DNA of 64,000 bases from NCBI RefSeq assembly GCF_964204645.1, contig NC_134029.1, forward strand, positions 14,560,850-14,624,849, written 5' to 3'. The stretch comes from Tubulanus polymorphus (Eukaryota; Nemertea; Palaeonemertea; Tubulaniformes; Tubulanidae). The stretch's first letter is position 1, and each line of letters opens with the position of its first letter. A program made the position numbers and the translations under genes. The notes beneath the pieces were generated by a model. The model searched no databases and was not told the origin of the DNA. It worked only from the letters and a program-made list of their open reading frames with translations. Shown here piece after piece: positions 54,593-64,000 of the stretch.

Positions 54593-57500
54593 CCCCTTGA
54601 CCGCCTGTACCGATATAGTCGGTATCACCGTTTCTCCCCGGAATGTCGGTACCGATATTGTCGGTACCGATATTGTCGGTATTTATGTATATGGGATTCG
54701 ACCTGCCTTTGCAAGGTCTACTGTGTATCGAGTAACATTACGCATATATAGGTACCGTAGTAAACATTCACGTACTTGAAATGGAAGCAATTTCATGAAT
54801 TTGCTGGTGTTTTGATGACAAGGGATACAATCTATGTGTATGAGTGAGATTCTCATGGCTAATCGTAGACCTAAACGGTATGATCTTGCAGCTGTTGTTG
54901 ATCAAATAAACGATGATGATTTTAGTTATTCAAGCGGAAATGAAAGTGAAAATGCCAATTTCCATGATGGCAGTGATCAGGATGTTGTCAGTGACAGTGA
55001 TAATACTGATGATAGGGCCTTACAGGATGCTGAAGATGACGAATCTAGCGATGCTGATAGAGCGTCGCCGTCGGTTTCTGCTATGGATTCAGATCATAGT
55101 GATGATAATGGCACTGCCAGCGAATCTGAAGGTATGTACACATCAACTCTCAACATAAATAATGTCAGTGTCACATATCAGTGTGAATTATTGCTCGAGG
55201 CCTACTTTACAGTACCTATAATTTCTTTGTATTCCTCCGTGTTTTCGTTTTGGAGTACGGTCTTGAAGTTATAGGCAAAATTCTCATGAATTTCTGGTTA
55301 TTTATTTTTCAGGAGCTGTAAGCCTACCTAGTAGTCAAGATTCTGATGACGACAGTGGAGCTAGCGATGGATCAGCTGTTCGTGGTAATATCAGTGGAGA
55401 CCATGGACGAGGCGGACGCGGACGAGCATGTGGTGGACGCATCGTTGCTCGTGGTCGTGGGCAAGCTCTAGGCCGTGGTCGTGGCCAAGCTCGAGGCCGT
55501 GGTGGACATGCTCGTGGTGCAGCTGGTGTTTGAGGAAGTAATCGTCATCAACCTCATCAACCACCCCTAATAGAATGGAAAAGAGACCCACAGGTAACTC
55601 ACTCGTTTCCATTTACAGGACAACATGGTCCAAATTTCCGATTACCAAATGATGCTACAGAATGGGATTTTTTTAAACTGTTCCTTACCGATGAACGAAT
55701 TGATATTGTGGTGAGAGAAACAAATCGGTATGGAAATAAGAGAAAAATAACCACGCCTGCTAATAAAAAATATGCACGTATGCATAAGTGGAAACCGATT
55801 GATCGTGAGACTATGTGGCGCTTTTTGACATTGGTAATAATGTTTGGATTGGTAGAAAAACCAGTAGTTGATTCATATTGGTCAACAGACAGTCTTCTGG
55901 AAACACCAGGATTTGGGCAAATTATAAGTAGGAATCGTTTCTTACAAATCTTGTGTGCGATACATTTTCAGAATAATAATATTCCACGACCAGAGGGTGA
56001 GCGTGCATGGAAGATCAAACCGTTTTTTGATTATCTTACTGCCCGTTTCACACGCATGTACACCCCTGAACAGTGTGTGTCAATAGATGAAGCTCTTTTG
56101 CTATGGAAGGGCAGGCTGATATTCAAGCAGTACATACCCAAAAAGCGATCACGTTTCGGACTAAAGTCGTATGAGCTGTGCGGAAGTAGCACTGGGTACT
56201 GTTGGAAATACAGGTTATATACTGGACAAGATCAAATTGCAAATCAAGTGTCTGTGCATGGTGTTTCTTATGATGTTGTCATGGATTTGATGGATGGTTT
56301 GCTTGATCAGGGATACAAATTGACGGTAGATAATTTCTACACGAGCCCTGTTCTTTTTCTGGAGTTATATCAACGTGCGACTCATGCTGTCGGTACTGTT
56401 CGGCTTGATCGAAAACACATGCCCAAAGATCTGTAGTATCGTTATGATGCTAATGGGGTACAAATTCCCTTGTTGAAAGGAGACATTACACATAGAAGCT
56501 CAGACAAACTGTTAGCACTCTGTTGGTTGGACAAAAAGTATGTTTCAATGTTATCTAACTATCATGATGAACATATCATTGATACTGGGAAAGTCAACCG
56601 CACCACTCAAGAGCCAATACGCAAGCCACATGTAATTGTAGAATACAATCATCAAATGGGAGGCGTAGATCTCAAGGACCAAATGCTTGAAGCTTATGCT
56701 ATGCATCCTAAAACAATCAAATGGTACCGTAAACTAGCTATGCATTTGATCGATATCGCAATATTCAACAGTTTGGTTCTCTGGAAGAAGGCAGATCCAA
56801 CTCGAAGCAACACGTGACATCTCAAATTTCGCACACGTTTGATAAGTCAGATTGTGGAGGGTGTTGGTGCTGATCCAACATCTGCAGCTAAGGGTCGCCC
56901 AAGAGCGTCAAATGATGTCCCCATCCGCTTTAGTGGAAGACACTTCCCAGCTTTGAATCCTCCTACTGGAAACAGACAAGTTGCGTTTCGTGTCTGTCGA
57001 ATCTGGTCAGAACGTGATCGCGAAAATGGGGCTCCAGGAACACGGAAACGTGTTGAAACAAAATACAGGTGTGTAGCCTGTGGAAATGTGCCTCTTTGTG
57101 CTGCACCCTGTTTTGAACAATGGCATACTTTATAAACTGGATACAACTGCATATGAACTGTGACAATTGATATTTGTGTTTTTCCATGAAATTTCACTAA
57201 ACGGATATTTTCAGGTAAAAGAACCTTTATTCATTTATTTGGAGATCTAATCACACAGAAATGGTTGTATATTGTAGGTAACATTCATATCTATCCATTC
57301 AGGCACACACAAAACTGTTTCTGCACTTTTTATATGCAAAATTCTATTTCAGAAGGAGGTGTGTATATGAAATTTTGATGGCGGCCATATTGATGACGTC
57401 ATAATGACATCATCATGAACAACCAAGTATCTTAAAAAGTATTTTTATGGGCTTGAATAGATAGCTCTGAATGTTACCTTTTCAAATATATATGGTTTAT

Positions 57501-57626
57501 AGCAGTTTAATTGAGAAATAAGTGACTGGAAGGCAATTTTCAACTTTTGGGTCACGACATAAAAATCCCCCCAAAATAAGTGGCGTACGGGTATATTTAT
57601 TATAAAAATAAGTGGCGGTCAAGGGG
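54593..57626 (+). mobile_element. Complete piggyBac element with TTAA target duplication
   Basis: TTAA at 54589-54592 and 57627-57630 flanks inverted ends CCCCTTGACCGCC and GGCGGTCAAGGGG. Length 3034 bp. Subterminal ccgatattgtcggta repeats lie at 54610-54680. Contains one transposase gene with three nonsense codons. Confidence 0.92.
54834..57135 (+). pseudogene. piggyBac transposase with one intron and three stops
   Basis: The N-terminal acidic exon (ATG 54834 or 54855) ends at donor GTATGT near 55130. The acceptor tttttcag near 55313 restores the frame into a Ser/Asp-rich and then an Arg-Gly-rich stretch (RGRGQALGRGRGQARGRG). From there one frame runs to 57135, broken only by TGA near 55531, TAG near 56434 and TGA near 56815. 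The three catalytic Asp of the DDD triad are present in CVSIDEALLLWKG, KLTVDNFYTSPV and HQMGGVDLKDQM. The C-terminus is a cysteine-rich finger (YRCVACGNVPLCAAPC). Such enzymes excise and insert at TTAA without footprints. The few lesions suggest recent activity. Confidence 0.9.
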
Positions 57627-57690
57627 TTAAGGAAATATATATAAAACCGACTACAGGCTGTTTCAACTAAAATGATGGGACCCCCCATAG

Positions 57691-59429
57691 TAGTGGCTAC
57701 ATAGGTAAACATAATGACAAATCATCTACTATTGAAAATCTAAAAATTGATGGAAAAATTGAAAAAGACCACAAAAAATTACTCACTGTCTTTGTTTTTT
57801 AGTAATATAGGAAAAGAGTATGCCACTAAAGTCCCAACTTCTAAGCATTCATTTCAAGAATACCTCAATATCCATAACAATATTAACATTTTCTTTAGAC
57901 CTACTGATACTAATGAGATCATTTCTTTAGTGAAATCATTACCAAATAAAAGTAGTACTGGTTTTGATAACATTAGCAATAATCTCCTAAAACAAGTAAT
58001 TTATACTATATGTGATCCGTTATGTACAATATTTAACAATTCATTAAGAGATGGCGTAGTACCCAAATTAATGAAAATTGCAGAAGTTATTCCTATCCAC
58101 AAAGGTGATGATAATTCCCAAGCAACTAACTACAGGCCTATCTCACTTTTACCCGTAATATCTCAAATACTAGAAAAAATAGTTCACAACAGGCTATATA
58201 ACTTTTTTATTATGAACAACTTACTCTACAGCAGCCAATATGGGTACAGAGAAAATCATTCAACTGCTCAAGCAATACTTGAATTAACCGGAAATATAAT
58301 TAGTAGCTTCGATAATGGTAATAACACAATTGGAGTCTTCCTTGATCTGTCTAAAGCGTTTGACTCGCTCGATACCCAACGTTAATATACAAATTAGATA
58401 AGTATGGAATAAGAGGAATTCCATTGCAATGGTTGAAAAGTTACCTCAGTGAAAGGAGAATGAATGTAAAGGTCAACAGAATCAAATCAAATCTAGCTAA
58501 AGTCGAATACGGAATTCATCAAGGCTCTATACTCGGACCACTGCTTTTTCTTATATATGTTAATGATGCCCATCAAGTTTTAAAATCCTGTAAGAGTATA
58601 TTATTTGCAGACGACACTAGCATATATATTACCGGAAAGAATCGTAACACTATTTTAGATCTTCTGAAAGATGACCTATCTACACTGATCGATTAGTTCC
58701 ATGCTAACAAATTAACAGTCAATTTCAAGAAAACTAATTGCATGATTTTTAGGCCCAGAAGTAAAAGTTTCCAAACAGATAAAGATCTCATATTGGGTAC
58801 TGAGAAAATAAGATCAGTAAAACAGTGTAAATTTTGGGAGTACTTATTGATGAAAATCTATCTTGTGAACAATTCAAACAAACCTGTTCAAAAATCAATA
58901 GAAACTTGTATTTATTAAGGAGAATAAAAGAATTTATACCTGCTTGGAGTAAGAAACTGCTGTATTATGGCTATATACATACACATTTATCTTATGGAGT
59001 GAATCATGGGGCACTCTTCTCTCAAAAAAGCAAATAGACACCATTTTCAAATTGTAGAAAAGGGCAATCAGATATATCAATAACAGCCGCTATAATGCCT
59101 CCACATCACACTTATTTAAAAAATATGATATCCTAAAATTTGAAGACATAATAAATTTAGACCTCGCAAAAATTGGCTACAAATACTTCGAAGGATAATT
59201 GCCCACCCCGATAAGAGCATTGTTCCAACATAACCAAGTAAACCACACACATAACACAAGATCAAGAAATTATCCACAATCTGCCCGTCACAAAACGAAT
59301 ATGTTCAATAAATCGTTTCTTAACAAAGTTCCAGTCATTTGGCCAACAATCGATAACACAATCAGAAAATCTCCATCAATTCATTCATTCACCAGGCTCT
59401 ACAAAAAGCAGCTCGTCAAGAGATATTGA
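57691..59429 (+). pseudogene. LINE ORF2, reverse transcriptase part
   Basis: Starts in the linker (FSNIGKEYATKV). It then shows LPNKSSTGFDNISNNLLK, NYRPISLLPVISQILEKI, SQYGYRENHSTAQAI, VFLDLSKAFDSLDT, GIHQGSILGPLLFLIYVNDA and the catalytic FADDTS (about 58605). Thumb and tail segments (GVLIDENLSCEQF, LLRRIKEFIPAWSKK, THNTRSRNYPQSARHK) follow. A frameshift near 58380 and stops near 58694 and 59035 break it. The RT layout fits the CR1 superfamily (Crack-like) rather than L1. Confidence 0.8.
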
Positions 59430-60074
59430 ATATTCATCCCGTCCCCCTAAAATATTCTATCATGGTATGTTTATGTTATATAATAGTTATTGTAGTATTA
59501 CCATTGTATGTTTTATGTTGTTTTGAAAATAGCTTACCATAGATAAGCCTTATAATATTGACATTTGTATCATTGTCATCATCCATTTCATAGTCACCAG
59601 GGCTCGTCCACTCTGTTCAGAGCTACAGCCTTCAGGCTCTGGACGAGTCCTTCATAGTTCATTGTGGTATTTTGTAAGATAAATTATTGTACTAAACTAT
59701 GTTCTATGAAAATAAAACCAATCAAAATCAAATTAAATTGGTAACGAGGCATATTTCATTATCGCAATCAATTACAAAATCATAGCTGCTGACATGTTCT
59801 ATGATTGTAGTGAGTTTCAAGGTCAGTGGTTTTTGTATATGGTCACCAGGGGGCGTTGAATATTGAAATTGTTAGATTGTTGAGCATTTGGAACCACTTT
59901 CCAAGTGGGCATGGTGTCCCTGGACCCCTAGTTTACATTACACATTTTACATGCTGCCAGTACCATTTGTACATTGATAAATCAATACACTGATCTATTT
60001 TAGTATGGAAAACCTCATGACGAGATAACTCTAACTCGTCACTGGCAATGGTGAATAGATTCTCTATTTTCTAG

Positions 60075-60355
60075 CCCACTTTAGTCTTTTAGGACTTTAG
60101 TCCCAGCGGGCTATTGCGTTCACTTTTAGTCCGTTGTCCGTCCATTCGTAGACAGAATTCAGTTATTTTGGGAAGTTTTGAAGATGCTTCAATGTAATGT
60201 CTTGATATTTGGGTTACACATGTATCTACCCTAGACGCATCTTCAGCCCAAAAACTGCCCTTGTCAGAATCAAGATGGTCGACTGGCAGCCTTTGTTGTT
60301 CGCCAAAATCGGCTCTTTTTACACAATTTTTGAACTCTTTGAGGGTAATTTTGAA
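60075..60355 (+). mobile_element. R element, 5-prime fragment
   Basis: Starts tctagcccactttag and follows the R family through cgtagacagaattcagttat, cagcccaaaaactgcc and tcaagatggtcgactgg. It departs from the family after ttgaagctaaatt at about 60355. Confidence 0.7.
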
Positions 60356-63296
60356 GCTAAATTAACTCTCTTTTGCCTGCCAGGCCTTTTTTTTTCAGGA
60401 AATGCTGCACTTTGCCAGGATTTCCGTGTTTTTCAGAGATTCATAAAACAAAAACTAAAGGAGATATCATCATCAAATTTGTTTTCTTTTGTTCATCTGG
60501 TCTTGCTTTTTCATGTAAAATAAGCGGCATTTCTTCTAGAAGTGATGAAATCTGCAGCAATCACCAGTGCAGAGGGGGTATTTTGCATAAAATATGCCCA
60601 TTCATGTGTGTTCAGCCCCCATTTCAATGGATGACGTCACTTACACACTGCATAGAACGACTGATGGTAGTTTGTTTTAGTAGTAAAAGGCATTAAACTA
60701 ACTGGTGGTGTGCAATGAATTCGCCATCTGTCGTTAAAATTAAGAAACAAGTCAACCGTATCAGTACGGTATTGGCAAGCAAGTGATAGGAGATATCAAA
60801 CGTACCAGTACTTGGCAGGCAATGAGTGAATAGAATACTACTAGATGATAATCAACATATATTGATAAAGGTAATTGTGCAATACAGTTGAAGATGGGAC
60901 ATTGATTTGTAAGACAAATGCGGTCGAAGACGAGCACCATTTTTAGATTCAGCTCAGCTGAATCTATTAGTATTAAACGGAGTGTGGAATTCATGTTGAC
61001 CCCTATCTCCTCCGAGTGTGAAATGTTTCACGGGCCGGGTTCTGCATTTAGTTGACTGTTAATGGCAGCTGAGTGATGTCTGCTTTTGAAGGCTATTGAT
61101 GAAGTATTATAGTCGGCTCGTCAAGATTCACTAAAATTGATGATTAACAAATATATAAAAGATGACCTGTTTGTTTTACGTCCAGGGGTAGAATGATTTT
61201 ATAATGTAATAGATATGAGGTGTACATAATGTTTTGAATATGATAGAACTATAGATGATTTACATGAAGGTCAAATGATTATGATATAGTTAATCTAAAT
61301 AAGTCAAATACAGTTAAGTTTATCCAGGCCTATATTAAGATGTTTTAGTTAAATACAATGTACAAGACTGACTTACCTAAAATTGATGATTAACAAATAT
61401 ATAAAAGATGACCAGTTTATTTTACGTCCGGGGTAGAATGACCTAACCCGAGCTAAACCACAGGAAGATCTTTTAGGCCACTCCCCCAAGTTGACTGGTC
61501 AAACCCTTGTGTACGATTGGTCAGTCTTTGTTTTACTGAGTAGAAATAGCTTTAATTGTTCCACTTAATTACAAGAGTCACTCAGACTAGCAACATTGTT
61601 TACAAGAGAATGTAGTTACAGTCACTGGTTTTATGAAAACTAACATACAGATAATCATTGAATAGGTTTATGACATGTTTAAGCGACTAGTGTTATAATT
61701 GGCAAACATTCGTTAATTAGTTGATTAGATAAACAGGAAAAGTCTTTTCTGCGGTTTGTCACTAGCTACAAATATATATATATATATATAAATCCTGTAC
61801 ATATGAACTGAACTATGAATATGTAGATAATTAAAAATGGAATTACTAATGCAATATATTTGAAGACCAATATAACCCTTTAAATCCCTATAACATACTT
61901 GAAAATATACCATATAATAGAAGCCTTAATTGGGTGAATTGGCAATTTTATGCCATTTTTGGGGATTTTTAGCAGCGTAGTGTGACGTCATCTTGATCTA
62001 CTAACGTAAACACATGAGCTGAATATTGTACAACATTTGCTGTTGATGCGCAGTGTAGTTGACAGTATTTACTGCGGAGCTGTCATGATAGCGCCCTCGT
62101 TTTAGTAACACGTAAAGCTCACCAAAATCAACGAAGCCGGTAATCTAAGATAAGGATATTCTCTTAATAAAAAAAGATTTGTTTGAAAACATTTGTACTA
62201 AAATTAATTATGCATACTCTTGGGATTATCTTGACGAACAAACGTTTGTAACGATATACAGATGAATTTTAAACAATTCTAATTCGCATTAAAAATACCA
62301 TACAGGTTGACCAATATCGTGTAGTATATACTTTAATTCGAACACCGCATCAGTTGTTATTTATTTTCGTGGTGTCCTGTGTGGGAGAACGCACTTGGCA
62401 CGCAGCAAAGTTCGGGTAAAAACCTCAACTTGGTTGTAAAAATTTTTTAAACTGCGCGTAGGTGCCGTAGATTAGGTATTTTTACTGTTGCTCTACGTAA
62501 TTTGATGAAAGGTGATTTCTCCTTATCCTAAGATCGAAGATCGTATCAACTGGTTTCGCGACAAGAACATTCCCTGGGTCTAGTTAGGCAGTTTCGTAAG
62601 TCCTTCCTTAGATCCAGTTCATCTTCATTTCATATCATTTTCATCCCATCACGACACATTTCCACAACTAAACACCCAGTCTTAGGTCAGAGAGATCAGA
62701 GTTGCACGTCCTGAGGAGCTAACTGAGTCCTCCCAGGGCATACTTTGACGGCCACACAATAGAGGCTTGCTCTCTTTTAAAATAGGTTTAAGTTAGGTTT
62801 AGGACTAAAACCACACATATCATACCATATATTACACACATTATTATACATATTATTATCCGTATATACTGCAAGTTATCGTCGTAACAGTATACAGTAT
62901 ACGTTAGAGAATTAGTTCGGAATACAAATAGGCTTTCGTCTAGGTTACGTGCGTTGCGGAAATTCGAGTACGCACACACGTATACATTATCCATACGTAT
63001 TTCGTCGATTCAAAATTCGTCACGCTCCGTTGCATTTTCTTTTGTTCGTAGCCATAGTTACAACAAAGCACACTGGTCTTGACTCGTCACGCTCTATCGC
63101 GTTACTATTAGCTACTTTCTATTGAACTGACACGACACCGAGATTCGTCCTAATCCGGCAAGCTCTGCAAAATTCGTCATCGGTTACTCTGAAAAGATTG
63201 AAACCGTACAATCTGTAGTTCTATATAAACACGAACATATATTTATATTTATATATACCCGTTAAATTATTTACCCTTTTCAATTGGCGTTTGAAT
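60356..63296. other. Long stretch without a recognised gene
   Basis: Contains a direct repeat (tgattaacaaatatataaaa plus gatgacc) at 61140 and 61385, a TA microsatellite near 61770, and from about 62440 a GC-richer region. The latter may be the 5-prime UTR or promoter of the Gag-like ORF that follows. No exon of the DmX-like gene could be identified here. Confidence 0.4.
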
Positions 63297-64000
63297 ATGT
63301 CTGTTTTACGATCACCTCCAGCCGGACGTGATCCGGAACCATGGACCTCGTCGCCGGTGGTCCTTGAAAAATCCAGTAAACAAATATCTCCTAGTGAACA
63401 TTTTGTTGAATTCGTTTGGGAAAAACTCTAGAACACCTACAAAAAGACAAGATGCATTAGCGTCTCCGATTCTAAGAGAACCATCCACTACATACGCCGA
63501 GGTCGTTGCAGTAACCCCGGCAGTGAACACAAACATAGAAAATCCAATCTTACCAGTAAAAGTTAACGCAGAACCGACTTCGAAAAAAAGGCCAGCGTGC
63601 GAGTCACCGTCGGACGACGGACAGAGACGAAGTAAGGTTCGGTCGACGGATGACGGTATTTGTCGCCCGATTATTGTAACCAGAGTAGCTAAATATATGA
63701 GCGAACCAGTATTCATCAGAACCTTAGTCAAAGAAATTCCAAACGTTAAAATCAAGTCTATCAAACGTCTCATGTCCGGCGATTACCGAGTTAATCCGGA
63801 AACGTACCGCGATATGAAACTGATCCTAAATTCTCAAAATACCACTTTCGAAAAATATGAAATATCTTTTTATAAGCTCGAAAAACAAATAGATTACATC
63901 GTCGTTATTAACAATGTCGCTGAGTACAGCGAAAGAGACATAGATATCGCTCTTAAAGACCACTCAATCACTCCAAAATACACGACAAAAATGAAATCGG
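63297..64000 (+). pseudogene. Gag-like ORF1 of a retroelement, runs off the window
   Basis: The frame from ATG 63297 begins with a Pro/Ser-rich stretch (MSVLRSPPAGRDPEPW) and stops near 63429. A second frame is open across that point and continues to the window end. It carries a Lys/Arg-rich patch (SKKRPACESPSDDGQRRSK), then a domain of the type found before zinc knuckles in Jockey-like Gag proteins, with YRDMKLILNSQNTTFEKYEI and IDYIVVINNV. A one-base indel would explain the switch. The opposite-strand 153-codon ORF here is a shadow. Confidence 0.5.

Larger units (their letters stand above)
51781..57690. mobile_element. Composite insertion bounded by CATAGGT
   Basis: The LINE ORF2 translation stops making sense at 51781 and resumes at about 57691, and catAGGT borders both points. 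Inside are a second R element (52285-53490), a 338-bp tandem repeat, a direct repeat with gaaaataaacagggcccttt (51930 and 53903), and a complete piggyBac. The outer ends (gtaaccgcacttgcc and tagtagtggcta) are only weakly inverted. Confidence 0.55.
48863..59737 (+). mobile_element. CR1-superfamily LINE interrupted by a 5.9-kb insertion
   Basis: 5-prime UTR from about 48863, ORF1 at 49157-50094, ORF2 start at 50525-51780, insertion 51781-57690, ORF2 continuation 57691-59429. The 3-prime UTR has a GGGCTCGTCCA / TGGACGAGTCC hairpin (59602-59650) and an A-rich end. CATAGGT occurs at both edges of the insertion. Confidence 0.75.
47787..59933 (+). mobile_element. R element split by a CR1-like LINE
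   Basis: The left part (47787-48862) runs from tttagcccacttgggactt through three repeat units with CTCF-like cores (48495, 48649, 48803). The right part (59738-59933) carries the last unit (59843) and the ctggacccctag end. The LINE and everything nested in it fill the middle. The word attg borders both sides. Confidence 0.75.

Noticed and set aside
63312-63773. 153-codon minus-strand ORF
   Set aside because: Opposite strand of a Gag-like coding region with the recognisable domain; a shadow.

Overview
This is nuclear DNA from a bilaterian animal, most likely a marine invertebrate. It has spliced host exons, long introns packed with nested transposons, several non-LTR retrotransposons, piggyBac, hAT-like and foldback elements, and minisatellites. 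The palindromic word taggccta is very common. I cannot assign a phylum.

Layout. 0-3 kb: dispersed repeat blocks, a foldback element and a 42-bp minisatellite. 3.4-6.6 kb: a decayed virus-like island with a cysteine-rich zinc protein, a spliced gene with two PC4-like domains and a C2H2 finger (frameshifted), and an adenain-like cysteine protease remnant. 7-21.7 kb: repeat blocks in the order B-A-B-A, MITEs, a small two-exon gene preceded by a tandem array of look-alike exons (16.5-17.6 kb), and a 1.7-kb, 31-bp minisatellite. 21.8-30.4 kb: a truncated, AT-rich Maverick/Polinton. It keeps a protein-primed-type family B DNA polymerase gene, a penton-like capsid gene, a VLTF3-like late transcription factor gene and three small ORFs. 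The polymerase gene is interrupted at catalytic motif C by a full-length intein with a LAGLIDADG homing-endonuclease domain. All six genes carry the same upstream motif, GTAATTTTTTT, about 20 bp before a start codon in the context ATAAATG. 30.4-36.8 kb: a long Tx1/L1-like LINE. 37.6-38.3 kb: a MITE with an exact 8-bp target duplication. 38.4-46.3 kb: a divergent promoter and the first two coding exons of a DmX-like (rabconnectin-3 alpha) gene, the clearest host gene here; its 6.9-kb intron 1 is filled with nested elements. 46.3-64 kb lies downstream of DMXL exon 2, probably in intron 2, with four levels of nesting: R element > CR1-like LINE > a composite insertion > piggyBac and a second R element. 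The window ends inside a Gag-like ORF of another retroelement.

How the parts work together. The Maverick genes form a viral replication (PolB), late transcription (VLTF3-like) and virion (penton) set with a shared promoter signature, but stops and frameshifts show this copy is dead. The intein would have had to splice itself out before the polymerase could work, because it separates the catalytic aspartates of motif C. The R elements carry many copies of a CTCF-like core (CCACCAGGGGGCG), so this repeat could spread insulator-type sites. All family assignments are from reading the translation by eye; no searches were run.
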